A stretch of DNA of 49,985 bases from Armatimonas sp043757465. GTDB taxonomy: Bacteria > Armatimonadota > Armatimonadia > Armatimonadales > Armatimonadaceae. Location: NCBI RefSeq assembly GCF_043757465.1, contig NZ_JAYVPL010000121.1, forward strand, positions 1-49,985. The letters run 5' to 3'. The notes under the pieces were generated by a model, which was not told where the DNA came from, did not search any database, and saw nothing but the letters and a program-made list of their open reading frames with translations. How positions within the stretch are numbered: position 1 is the first letter of the stretch; each line of letters begins with the position of its first letter. The translations under genes were made by a program, and so were the position numbers. Of this stretch, positions 24,309 to 31,832 are shown in pieces.

Positions 24309-25736
24309 TTACCCGATCAGTTCCTTGATGACATTGCCCTGTACATCGGTGAGGCGGAAGTCGCGGCCCGCGAATCGGTAGGTGAGTTTCGTGTGGTCGA
24401 AGCCCAGGAGGTGCAGCACCGTGGCATGAAAATCGTGGATATGAACAGGGTCTTTCTCCGCCTTGAAGCCAAACTCATCCGTGGCTCCGTAGACCGTCCC
24501 TTTTTTCACTCCCCCGCCCGCCATCCAGTACGTGAAGCCCCAGTGGTTATGGTCGCGGCCGTTCATCTTGCCCGCGTTGGCACCCGGTGTGGGCAGCTCG
24601 ACCACAGGCGTGCGTCCAAACTCGCCGCCCCAGATCACAAGAGTTTCGTCGAGCATTCCGCTCTGCTTCAGATCCGTGAGAAGCGCGGAGATCGCCTTAT
24701 CGGCCTCGCCGCAGAGCCGCCGCATGCCATCGGCTAAGTCATCGTGAAGATCCCACGGCTGGCCTGCGCCGGTGTAGAGCTGAATGAAGCGCACACCGCG
24801 CTCCGCGAGCCGCCGCGCCATCAGGCAACCACGGGCGAAGTTACCATCACCGTAGCGCTCACGGGTGCTCTCCGACTCCAGATTGATATCAAATGCATCG
24901 GTGGCCTCGCTCTGCATCCGATAGGCGAGCTCCAGGCTCTGGATACGAGACTCTAGCTGCGCATCTTTGGCACGAGCGGCTTGGTGTTTTTTATTGAGCG
25001 ACTGAATCAGATCAAGCTGCTCACGCTGCTGTGCACCCGAGGCATAGTGGCTACGAATGTGCTCGACAAGCTGCTCCACCTCGCGCTTACTGGGATCTAT
25101 GTAGGTTCCCGCGAGCACGCCGGGCAGAAACCCCGCCTGCCAGTTCTGCGTCTCCTGGATCGGAAAGCCCCCCGGACACATGGCGATATAGCCGGGCAAG
25201 TTCTGGTTCATGGTTCCCAGACCGTAGCATGTCCACGAGCCAAACGACGGGCGAATCTGGCGGGCATCGCCACAGTTCATGAGAAGTAGCGACGGTTCGT
25301 GGTTGGGCACATCGGCGTGCATGGAGTTGATGACACACATCTCGTCCACAAACGCCGCTGTCTTGCTGAAAAGCTCACTGACCTCAATGCCGCTCTGACC
25401 GTATTTTTGAAACTTGAAAGGCGAGCCAAGTCCCGCGCCGGTCTTGCGCTCTGTGCCGTAGTTATTGATGGGCAGCGCCTTGCCGTGGTACTCCGTGAGC
25501 TTGGGCTTGGGATCCCAGGTGTCTACCTGGCTCGGGCCGCCATTCATAAACAGGAAGATCACACGCTTTGCTTTGGCGGGGAAATGGGGTTTCTTGGGCA
25601 ACATCGGATTGTCACCGTCTGCCGCCTGCGCCTCTGCGCCAAGCACACCCGCCAGCCCGAGGCCCGCAAACCCCGCGCCCATGCGGCCCAGCAGCGCGCG
25701 CCGGGACATAAACAGCTCTTCCAATCGTCGTTGCAT
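24309..25736 (-). CDS. DUF1501 Tat-exported protein (sulfatase-like fold)
   Basis: 475 aa from the ATG at 25736; a longer frame to 25754 exists. A twin-arginine signal (SRRALLGRMGAGFAG) ends near AEAQA. Family hallmarks are MNGGPSQVDTWDPKP, NHEPS, GCLMARRLAERGVRF, WGGEFGRTP and GRDHNHWGFTYWMAGGG. DUF1501 belongs to the alkaline-phosphatase-like superfamily. In Planctomycetes and related bacteria it is usually encoded beside a DUF1549/DUF1553 cytochrome-type partner. No such partner is within this window. A CATACT box sits 6 nt before the ATG, separated from it by AGGAGC, so the start could be either leaderless or very short-leadered. Confidence 0.9.
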   Translation of the reverse strand: MQRRLEELFMSRRALLGRMGAGFAGLGLAGVLGAEAQAADGDNPMLPKKPHFPAKAKRVIFLFMNGGPSQVDTWDPKPKLTEYHGKALPINNYGTERKTGAGLGSPFKFQKYGQSGIEVSELFSKTAAFVDEMCVINSMHADVPNHEPSLLLMNCGDARQIRPSFGSWTCYGLGTMNQNLPGYIAMCPGGFPIQETQNWQAGFLPGVLAGTYIDPSKREVEQLVEHIRSHYASGAQQREQLDLIQSLNKKHQAARAKDAQLESRIQSLELAYRMQSEATDAFDINLESESTRERYGDGNFARGCLMARRLAERGVRFIQLYTGAGQPWDLHDDLADGMRRLCGEADKAISALLTDLKQSGMLDETLVIWGGEFGRTPVVELPTPGANAGKMNGRDHNHWGFTYWMAGGGVKKGTVYGATDEFGFKAEKDPVHIHDFHATVLHLLGFDHTKLTYRFAGRDFRLTDVQGNVIKELIG

Positions 25737-25773
25737 GCTCCTAGTATGGCGCAACTAGCCGCTGGATTGCAAC

Positions 25774-26121
25774 TTAGTTTTTCTTCGTCGTAAAACAGGC
25801 AACAACCCCAGGAAGAAAGAGATAGCCAAGGATGCAAACGGGCAAGATGCAGGAGAGAACAGAGAAAAGCAGAGATGCGCCTTGAACCAGTAAGAGAACC
25901 ACAGCGGCGGCGTACCAAAAGAGCGTCAGCCAGCGTCCCCACGCCTTCTGGAAGAAAAGCCCGACACCCGCCGTCACCCCAAAGATTGCAGCCAGAACAC
26001 TAAGACTCCGGGCCTCTCCTCGCAGCAGCACGACCAGAGGGATGATCGCCGTTAGTGCTGCGATCAGCGTGATACCGAAGGGCTGTACGACCTCTTTGGG
26101 TTGTTGTTCTTGCATACTCAT
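25774..26121 (-). CDS. Small multi-pass membrane protein
   Basis: 115 aa (113 from the second Met). Four hydrophobic segments are visible at roughly residues 15-35, 40-57, 65-85 and 88-108, after a polar, Gln-rich N-terminus (MSMQEQQPKEVVQP). The WGRWLTLFWY turn and short loops resemble small DoxX/DUF-type four-helix membrane proteins, but I cannot name a family. It lies downstream of tilS on the same strand, separated by a 16-bp inverted repeat that spans the tilS stop. Confidence 0.6.
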   Translation of the reverse strand: MSMQEQQPKEVVQPFGITLIAALTAIIPLVVLLRGEARSLSVLAAIFGVTAGVGLFFQKAWGRWLTLFWYAAAVVLLLVQGASLLFSVLSCILPVCILGYLFLPGVVACFTTKKN

Positions 26122-26148
26122 GGTGTTATCAACCTAGTTAAGCTTTTT

Positions 26149-26191
26149 ACGCAAACCGACGATTTCAACGCTTTTAATCATCGGTTTGCGT
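26149..26191. repeat. 16-bp imperfect inverted repeat spanning the tilS stop codon
   Basis: 26149-26164 pairs with 26176-26191 with one mismatch. The right arm is the last codons of tilS. Neither strand has a T-run after the stem, so it is not an ordinary intrinsic terminator. It may be a processing or attenuation hairpin between tilS and the next gene. Confidence 0.55.
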
Positions 26192-27544
26192 GACATTCAA
26201 TAAAAGAACTTGCTTGGCTCCCTCAGCAACACGCGTACTCTCCGCCTGAGCGATTCCTACCACCCAGAGAATCTGGCCTTCCCCCTCCACCACTGTCTGA
26301 GAGGTGCGCTTTGCAATCGGGATAGCTGCCTCACGAAGCAAGTCACGGACGAGGCGCGTCTTGCCATTCATTCCCAGCGGGGCGATTCGGTCGCCGTCAC
26401 GGACACGCCGCACTGTTAATATTTCGGGGATTGTACCACAGTCTACACGAAGCGAACGACGACTGCGCTCGGCAGCAAGTAGAGGCGGCCCAAGAGTCGC
26501 CTTCAGAGTTCTGTTGTCGGGAATTTTGACTGCCCCGGGAACGGGAAGCTCACCACACCAGCCAGAGAGGTCTGGCACGGGCGTTCGTTTCGAAAAGACA
26601 AGATTCCCCAGACGAGCCGATGCTCCCCAGCCACCAGGTAGGTGCAGTGTCTCCTCCCCTTCCAAAAGCTGCTCCAGACGGATCACCCACGCCGCCGTCG
26701 CCAGTTCTTCGCGGAGTGCCTCGTCGCCGTCGCTTATCTCCCAGAGCAGGCGCAGAATCACACGCCGCCGAATGGGCCGCGCCAGTGTCCGAAGATCCGC
26801 AGCTCCGTGCGCTTGCTCCGCAAGCTGATCCAGGAGCGCCGCATCCTCGACGGCGTGCTGTGCCAGACGGCAAAGCGCTTCCGTGAGCCGTGGATTGAAG
26901 CTCGCCGCAAGCTCGGGAAGCAGCGTGCGGACTCTTTGCCGAGGGTAGCGTGGGTCGTCGTTAGTGGGATCGTGGCGAGGCGTAATGCCGCGACCAGCAC
27001 AGTAGCTCTCGATCTGGCTACGACGGGCAAAAAGCAGGGGGCGGATGATATTTGCACGCCGCACGGGAATCCCCCCCAGCCCGGCCACACTCGTGCCACG
27101 AAAGACACGCATCAGAACCGTTTCTGCCTGGTCGTCGGCGTGGTGGGCGGTGGCGATTATCTGTGCGCCAAGCGCGACGGCGGCCTCTTGCAGAAAAGCA
27201 TAGCGGGCCGTGCGGGCCTCGGCTTCGTTGGCCTGAGAAAGTGCGCCTAGCTCAATCAGACAGGGAACGCCGCAGCGAGTAGCCAAAGCGGCACAGAATC
27301 CTGCATCGGAGTCCGCATCGTGCCCCCGCATACCATGGTGAAAGTGCGCCACGCCTGCCGGCTGGGGAAGCAGGCCCGCGGCAGCCGCCTCACAGAGCAA
27401 CAGCAGTAAGGCACACGAGTCCGCGCCTCCCGAGAGTGCCACCAGAGGACGCTCCCCTGGAAACAGCAAAGCCCGCTCCCGGACAAAAGTGACCAGGGAG
27501 CGGGCAAGCGGAGACAGCTCAGCGCTTGGCGGAGACGATGACAC
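26174..27544 (-). CDS. tilS: tRNA(Ile)-lysidine synthetase TilS
   Basis: 456 aa. It adds lysine to C34 of the CAU-anticodon isoleucine tRNA, changing decoding from AUG to AUA; essential in most bacteria. The PP-loop ATP motif SGGADS lies at residues 38-43, followed by HFHHGMRG, ATAHHADDQAETVLMR and the NxxxxYxRxRxR-like segment DPRYPRQRVRTLLPEL. The substrate-binding domain and C-terminal TilS_C domain (VRRVRDGDRIAPLGM, KTRLVRDLLREAAIP) are complete. The start lies 26 bp inside the end of the anti-sigma-like gene, so translation is coupled to the sigma operon. Confidence 0.95.
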   Translation of the reverse strand: MSSSPPSAELSPLARSLVTFVRERALLFPGERPLVALSGGADSCALLLLLCEAAAAGLLPQPAGVAHFHHGMRGHDADSDAGFCAALATRCGVPCLIELGALSQANEAEARTARYAFLQEAAVALGAQIIATAHHADDQAETVLMRVFRGTSVAGLGGIPVRRANIIRPLLFARRSQIESYCAGRGITPRHDPTNDDPRYPRQRVRTLLPELAASFNPRLTEALCRLAQHAVEDAALLDQLAEQAHGAADLRTLARPIRRRVILRLLWEISDGDEALREELATAAWVIRLEQLLEGEETLHLPGGWGASARLGNLVFSKRTPVPDLSGWCGELPVPGAVKIPDNRTLKATLGPPLLAAERSRRSLRVDCGTIPEILTVRRVRDGDRIAPLGMNGKTRLVRDLLREAAIPIAKRTSQTVVEGEGQILWVVGIAQAESTRVAEGAKQVLLLNVTQTDD

Positions 27545-28457
27545 GGTTCTCGGCGCGGGTGACAGTCATTCCCAGAGGCCCTAAATGCCGCGTGAGAAGC
27601 TCCTCCAGAGTCTCGTTGCGGGCATCGAACTGCACCTTACGCTCGGAGCGCGGCACATCCACCAGAATGATCCCTTGCCCGAAACGACGTGCCAGCTCTT
27701 CGAGTGCCTGCGGTGTGAGCGGCATCTCTCCAAGACCAAACGAGAGACGTCCCGAAAGAAGCTCTAAGCGGAACAGCGGCTCGATCACCCACTGCTCACC
27801 CTGATGGCCATCCCCTGTCCAGGCAAGCTTAATGCTGGCAACCTTCATCTCCTCTGCAACAGGAACTTCCAACGGGCGAGTCTTGGCACCGGTGCCCCCC
27901 AAAGCCACTCCCGTTGGCTGCGGCGCACCTGGGACACTGGCCAGAACCATGCCATGATCCGCGTTTTCCAGGGTCAAGTCAAACTGTAAGGCTTTCTCTA
28001 CATGCCGCAGATTCGTGAGCTTCAAGGCAGGCAATAGCCCTACGGGCTGCACTTTGTTTGTGGCATTGCGGGGGATATTGGGGCTAAAACCGGCCTCATT
28101 AATATTAGTCGGAGTCGCAGGGCCGAGCAGCTTCCAGGCAACGGCTGCCAAAATACCACCCATCGCCAAGGAACCGAGCGCCGTCCGTCCAAGGCTGGGA
28201 AGCCAGGCACGCCACCCACGCTGACTCGCTTCTTGCTGCTCACGCTGGATGCGGGAGAGAACATTGTCCGCAAAAAAGAGCGGCGGGTCCACGTCGGGCA
28301 GAGCCTTGAGATCCTGTGTGATCCCACGCAGTGCGCTCTCGTCGGCGCGGGCCTCGGGGCTCTGGGCCAGAAAAGCACGCACCTCCTTCACTTTTTCTCC
28401 GGGGAGGGTTCCTTCAATATAATCAGACGCTAGCTCGCGCCACTGTTTCCTATCCAT
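27519..28457 (-). CDS. Anti-sigma-like membrane regulator with C-terminal STN domain
   Basis: 312 aa. The N-terminal ~75 residues (YIEGTLPGEKVKEVRAFL, DLKALPDVDPP) look like an anti-sigma domain lacking the zinc Cys/His residues. One transmembrane helix lies near 90-112 (GSLAMGGILAAVAWKLL). The outer part ends in a secretin/TonB short N-terminal (STN) module at ~250-310: ALEELARRFGQGIILVD, then TLEELLTRHLGPLGMTVTR. STN modules transmit surface signals to FecR-type anti-sigma proteins, and Bacteroidota FecR proteins carry a related C-terminal DUF4974. The gene directly follows the ECF sigma gene (11 bp) and overlaps tilS. It probably holds that sigma factor at the membrane. The domain calls are visual. 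Confidence 0.72.
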   Translation of the reverse strand: MDRKQWRELASDYIEGTLPGEKVKEVRAFLAQSPEARADESALRGITQDLKALPDVDPPLFFADNVLSRIQREQQEASQRGWRAWLPSLGRTALGSLAMGGILAAVAWKLLGPATPTNINEAGFSPNIPRNATNKVQPVGLLPALKLTNLRHVEKALQFDLTLENADHGMVLASVPGAPQPTGVALGGTGAKTRPLEVPVAEEMKVASIKLAWTGDGHQGEQWVIEPLFRLELLSGRLSFGLGEMPLTPQALEELARRFGQGIILVDVPRSERKVQFDARNETLEELLTRHLGPLGMTVTRAENRVIVSAKR

Positions 28458-28468
28458 AATCGTTAAAC

Positions 28469-29089
28469 CTACTGAAGGCTAGGACTTTCATGAATTCCGA
28501 AAAGTTCCGCCACTTTTCCAAGCCGATCACGCAGAGCAAGTCGGGCACGATTCAGCCGAGACTTCACCGTGCCAATCGGAAGCTGCGTCAGCTCCGCAAT
28601 CTCTTCATAGGCCAAACCCTGATTGTGGTACATCACAATCATCACCCGCTGGGCCTCGGGCAAGGTCAGGATGGCTTTCTCCAGGATCAGGCGACGTTCT
28701 TCCCCTTCCATCATCGCCTCCGGCCCGGGCGCACTGTCCTCAAACTGCCGCGTGATGCTATTTTCATCTAGCTCAACAGATTCATCCAGTGAGGTGGTCG
28801 GGCGGGAGCGTTTTTTCTTACGATCATCCAGAAAGACATTGGTAACAATCCGATGAATCCAGGTAGAGAACTGCGCCTCGCCTCGAAAAGACTTGAGGTT
28901 GTTCCAGGCACGCACAAAGGCCTCCTGCGCAATATCCGATGCATCATCCTGGGAGCCACTAAGCCGGTAAGCCACATTATAAACCGTGCGCTCGTAGCGG
29001 CGCACCAGCTTATCGAATGCAGCGACATCGCCTTTGCGGCTCCTTTCAATGAGCTGTTTCTCTTGGAGAGGAGTGAGGCTCAGGTTCAT
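28469..29089 (-). CDS. ECF RNA polymerase sigma factor (RpoE/SigW-like)
   Basis: 206 aa. Region 2 is clear (AAFDKLVRRYERTVYNVAYR, DASDIAQEAFVRAWNN, FSTWIHRIVTNVFLD). So is region 4 (LILEKAILTLPEAQRVMIVMY, LAYEEIAELTQLPIGTVKSRLNRAR). No other domains. Its ATG overlaps the stop of the upstream DUF4446 gene (ATGA) and it is followed by the anti-sigma/STN gene. The arrangement fits a membrane-signal-responsive sigma/anti-sigma pair. The target promoters are not known. Confidence 0.93.
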   Translation of the reverse strand: MNLSLTPLQEKQLIERSRKGDVAAFDKLVRRYERTVYNVAYRLSGSQDDASDIAQEAFVRAWNNLKSFRGEAQFSTWIHRIVTNVFLDDRKKKRSRPTTSLDESVELDENSITRQFEDSAPGPEAMMEGEERRLILEKAILTLPEAQRVMIVMYHNQGLAYEEIAELTQLPIGTVKSRLNRARLALRDRLGKVAELFGIHESPSLQ

Positions 29090-29616
29090 GCCCTCTCCGA
29101 GGGAAGGTGCGCCTCGGAGATCGCGCGCAGCTCTTCGGGTGTCAGAGCGATATCAGACGTCCCCCGCACAATAGGTTTCGCATAGACCCGCATCTCCTGG
29201 CGGGAGTAGAGGCCGCTGATAACTACCCCGTTTGCCCCATCATCGAGTAGTGCCAGCGAAAAGCTCTGGAGCCCCCCAACATTGGCAAAAGCATCGTAGC
29301 GGTGGAGCCCCAATCGGCGCAATGTCTGACGCAGACCGCTGGTATTGGCATCGCTGGTCGTCAGTGCTCTGTCCAGGTTCGCCCGAAATGCCGTCACATT
29401 TCCCGCGTAGTCTAGAAGTAGCTCTTCCAGGCTATCGCCACTCACTCCCCGAAGCATCCGTGCCTGCCGCACTGCCAACCTTCGGCCACGGAGCAACGCT
29501 AAAGTAGCGAGCACAATGGTCACAAGATGGACAGTCAGCAGGAGCAATAGCGCGATGCCAGGCTGCTGTTGAATCCAGCTAACTAGTGGGCGAAGCGCCA
29601 CATTCAGGCCCTCCAT
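29086..29616 (-). CDS. DUF4446 family membrane protein
   Basis: 176 aa. One transmembrane segment near residues 18-40 (GIALLLLLTVHLVTIVLATLALL) is followed by a short coiled region. A conserved C-terminal domain contains RYDAFANVGGLQSFSLALL and NGVVISGLYSRQEMRVYAKP, the signature of DUF4446 proteins. That family has no assigned reaction; it is often near parB or sigma genes, and here it is divergent from a parB-like gene. A GGAGG ribosome site lies 6 nt before the ATG. It is the first gene of the sigma operon and ends in an ATGA overlap with the sigma gene. Confidence 0.88.
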   Translation of the reverse strand: MEGLNVALRPLVSWIQQQPGIALLLLLTVHLVTIVLATLALLRGRRLAVRQARMLRGVSGDSLEELLLDYAGNVTAFRANLDRALTTSDANTSGLRQTLRRLGLHRYDAFANVGGLQSFSLALLDDGANGVVISGLYSRQEMRVYAKPIVRGTSDIALTPEELRAISEAHLPSERA

Positions 29617-29647
29617 AGAAAACCTCCAGTTTCAACGACCATCGTCC

Positions 29648-29653
29648 TACAAT
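29648..29653 (+). promoter_or_regulatory. -10 box of the parB-like gene
   Basis: TACAAT on the plus strand predicts a transcript start near 29660. The ATG at 29671 would then have a ~10-nt leader. Earlier in-frame TTG (29653) and ATG (29656) codons would lie upstream of or at the transcription start, so 29671 is preferred. Confidence 0.5.
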
Positions 29654-29670
29654 TGATGCAGAGAACCATT

Positions 29671-30849
29671 ATGGCTACTGAAAACCTTTCCCTCGATAAG
29701 ATTCGACCAAACGAGAATCAGCCGCGCCGAACATTTTACCAGGAATCCTTAGAAGAGCTCGCCGCATCCATCAAAGAACGCGGCGTACTCCAGCCTATTG
29801 TCGTGCGTCCAGCAGCAGGCAAGGAAAAGGGTCTCTTTGAGATTGTCATGGGCGAGCGGCGCTACCGTGCCTGCAAGATGCTAGGATTAGACTCAATTCC
29901 CGCTATTGTACGCGATCTTAATGACGAGGACGCGGCAACGGACGCTCTGCTGGAAAACTACCAGCGCGAGGACATGAACGTCATCGAAAAGGCGCGGGCA
30001 ATCCAGGGTCTTCTCCAGCACATGAGCTACGAGAAGATCTCCAAAACGTTAGGTGTCTCTGAAACAACGGTTCGCCGGACACTGGAGCTCCTCGAGCTCC
30101 CCGTTTCCATTCAACAGGAGCTGGTTCAGAACCCCGCTAAAGGCGCACTGTTTCAAGAAGGCCATGCCCGTGTCTTACTAAGCATCAATGAGGACACAGC
30201 CAGCCAGCTTCGTCTGGTCGAGAAAATCAAGGCCGAGAAGCTCAATATCTCCGATATCGAAAAGATCATCAGCGCCATTCGCCAGTTCCCCAATAAAAAA
30301 GAAGCGTTTTTACGGGTTACTGTTAGTGTGACCGAGCAGATGCTGCGCAGCCTTGGGGCACGTGAGGAGCGCAAAAAGCCCTATAAATCCCAAACAGCCG
30401 AGCAGCACCTTAAGAGCATTGAGAAGCAAGCCTCTGTTCTGGGCGATATGCTCGATGAGCGCATTGGCGAGTTTCTGAGCGCGGAGCACATGAACCAGCT
30501 CCTAGCGACCACGGTGGAGCTCCAGCGCGATCTGGAAAGCTTTAACAGTAATATCCGAGAGTCACTGACCACAAAAGATTTTGGCTTCCGTGAGGTCTAT
30601 ATTCACTGCCCTCTCTGTGGCCGTGTGGAGCTGATCGGCTCGGTACGCTGCTCCGTGTGCTGGACCATTCTGAGGCGTTGCTACGACTGTGGCAACTACG
30701 ACCGCAACTTTGAAAAATGCGGTGTCACCGGCGGGAAGATTTTCATTGCTGAGGCGGAGAGCCCCAAGGAGCACTCCAAGAGCTACCGCTGCCCCATGTA
30801 CAAACCCAAGTTCGACACCCAGCCGACGCGGCTGAAGATGGCCGCATAA
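29671..30849 (+). CDS. ParB/Spo0J-family protein with C-terminal Cys-rich domain
   Basis: 392 aa. The N-terminal ParB/sulfiredoxin-like CTP-binding fold is clear: IRPNENQPRRTFYQESLEEL, VLQPIVVRP and GERRYRA (61-67). A central HTH follows (YEKISKTLGVSETTVRRTLELLELP). Instead of the usual small dimerisation domain, the C-terminus (~305-375) has paired cysteines CPLC, CSVC, CYDC and two further Cys, which look like zinc ribbons. No parA gene or recognisable parS site lies nearby, so it may not be the chromosome-segregation ParB. Noc-like or regulatory roles are possible. A hairpin terminator follows at 30877-30919. Confidence 0.85.
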   Translation: MATENLSLDKIRPNENQPRRTFYQESLEELAASIKERGVLQPIVVRPAAGKEKGLFEIVMGERRYRACKMLGLDSIPAIVRDLNDEDAATDALLENYQREDMNVIEKARAIQGLLQHMSYEKISKTLGVSETTVRRTLELLELPVSIQQELVQNPAKGALFQEGHARVLLSINEDTASQLRLVEKIKAEKLNISDIEKIISAIRQFPNKKEAFLRVTVSVTEQMLRSLGAREERKKPYKSQTAEQHLKSIEKQASVLGDMLDERIGEFLSAEHMNQLLATTVELQRDLESFNSNIRESLTTKDFGFREVYIHCPLCGRVELIGSVRCSVCWTILRRCYDCGNYDRNFEKCGVTGGKIFIAEAESPKEHSKSYRCPMYKPKFDTQPTRLKMAA

Positions 30850-30876
30850 CGCTTTCTTCCGTCTCCTAAAACCGCT

Positions 30877-30919
30877 AAAGTCCCTGACTCTTCACCAAGA
30901 GCCAGGGACTTTCTTGTTT
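30877..30919 (+). terminator. Intrinsic terminator after the parB-like gene
   Basis: AAAGTCCCTG-A-CTCT pairs with AGAG-C-CAGGGACTTT over a 6-nt loop and is followed by CTTGTTTCC. It lies 28 bp after the stop codon. Confidence 0.75.
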
Positions 30920-30935
30920 CCTACGAACAAAAAAA

Positions 30936-30962
30936 ACGGCCTGCGGGAGTCCCGCGGGCCGT
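30936..30962 (-). terminator. Minus-strand-oriented intrinsic terminator
   Basis: ACGGCCTGCGGG pairs with CCCGCGGGCCGT (one G-T pair), with a 3-nt loop. On the minus strand the stem is followed by eight Ts; on the plus strand it is not. No minus-strand gene is seen upstream of it in this gap. Confidence 0.6.
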
Positions 30963-31044
30963 TGTCAAGTTAGGTGGTAGAAAGGAGATGTTTTTATTCT
31001 TGGCCTAAGGCGGTATTATCTGTAGACTCGGAGTAAATTATTTT

Positions 31045-31527
31045 ATGACTCTAAATTCTGTCACAAGTAACCTCATGATTGCCTGGTATCTAGGCTTCTC
31101 TCTCATTCTGACGGTGGTAATCATCGGTCTGACCGTACTTCTGCACCGCCTCAACACACGTCTTGAGGCACTCACGGCGCAGGTGGAGCCCCTGCTCCAA
31201 AAAACCGAGGCGACTCTGGTTCTAGCTAACGAGAAGCTGGCGAGTATCGGTAGCACCACGGAGAGCCTCCTCACTCATGGAGATGCCATCGCCGCGACCG
31301 TGGAGGCCAAGACGGAGGTCACGACGCGGCTAGTGCAGAGAACTATTCATGCTCCTTTTGTGAGCCTCAATGCCCTGCTGGCCGGGGTGGCAGCGGGAGC
31401 GAGGGCGCTGCGTGTGCGACCTAGCTCTCGTGTGCGACCTAGCTCTGGTGTGCGACCTAGCTCTGGTGTGTTACAATCTAGTAAATCTCAACAGTCTGTT
31501 TTGGAGGAAACCAACTATGACAAATAA
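31045..31527 (+). CDS. Single-pass membrane protein, DUF948-like
   Basis: 160 aa. One N-terminal transmembrane helix (~12-34) is followed by a long amphipathic coiled segment (LNTRLEALTAQVEPLLQKTEATLVLANEKLASI). This arrangement resembles DUF948-type proteins, which are often encoded just before YtxH, as here. The C-terminus contains three 6-residue VRPSS(R/G) repeats from an 18-bp tandem repeat and runs 11 bp into the next gene. TAAATT ends 5 nt before the ATG, so a leaderless transcript is possible, though GGAG also lies upstream. A role in the envelope stress response is inferred only. Confidence 0.65.
   Translation: MTLNSVTSNLMIAWYLGFSLILTVVIIGLTVLLHRLNTRLEALTAQVEPLLQKTEATLVLANEKLASIGSTTESLLTHGDAIAATVEAKTEVTTRLVQRTIHAPFVSLNALLAGVAAGARALRVRPSSRVRPSSGVRPSSGVLQSSKSQQSVLEETNYDK
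31413..31466 (+). repeat. Three 18-bp tandem repeats inside a coding region
   Basis: Units start at 31413, 31431 and 31449, each TGTGCGACCTAGCTCT(C/G)G, encoding VRPSS(R/G). A partial fourth unit leads into TGTGTTACAAT, which forms the -10 box of the next gene. Confidence 0.85.
31472..31477 (+). promoter_or_regulatory. Likely -10 box of the YtxH-like gene
   Basis: TACAAT lies inside the end of the preceding gene, 39 nt before the ATG at 31517. It would give a ~33-nt leader that includes a GGAGG ribosome site at 31503-31507. Confidence 0.5.
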
Positions 31528-31828
31528 TAAAAGTGACTTTCTCGTCGGCCTACTAATCGGTGGGGCGCTGGGTGCTGCCCTCGCACTTCTCTATGCTCCC
31601 CAGAGTGGCGATGAAACGCGTGAGAAGCTCAAGCAAAAAGGTGATGAGCTCAAGGATAAAACCGCCGACACGTACGACAAGGCAAGAACCCGTGCAACCG
31701 AAGTGGGAGGAACCTTAAAAGAGAAAACCACAACACTTGCGTCTACGGTGAAGGAATCCGCCTCCAGCGTCGCAGCCCGGATTAACAAGCGCGGCGAGCA
31801 AAGTGAGCCAGGAGCAACCGGCGCTTAG
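31517..31828 (+). CDS. YtxH-like stress protein
   Basis: 103 aa. The Gly-rich N-terminal membrane segment FLVGLLIGGALGAALALLYAPQSGDETREKL is the YtxH/GvpP family hallmark. It is followed by a Lys/Thr/Glu-rich amphipathic helix (KGDELKDKTADTYDKART..., LKEKTTTLASTVKESAS). Members are small membrane-associated proteins of the general stress response. The start ATG at 31517 has GGAGG 9 nt upstream. The start overlaps the preceding gene. Confidence 0.82.
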   Translation: MTNNKSDFLVGLLIGGALGAALALLYAPQSGDETREKLKQKGDELKDKTADTYDKARTRATEVGGTLKEKTTTLASTVKESASSVAARINKRGEQSEPGATGA

Positions 31829-31832
31829 TGGA

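Noticed and set aside
31413..31466. Possible CRISPR array
   Set aside because: Units are 18 bp, directly adjacent without spacers and in frame with a protein; this is a tandem repeat.
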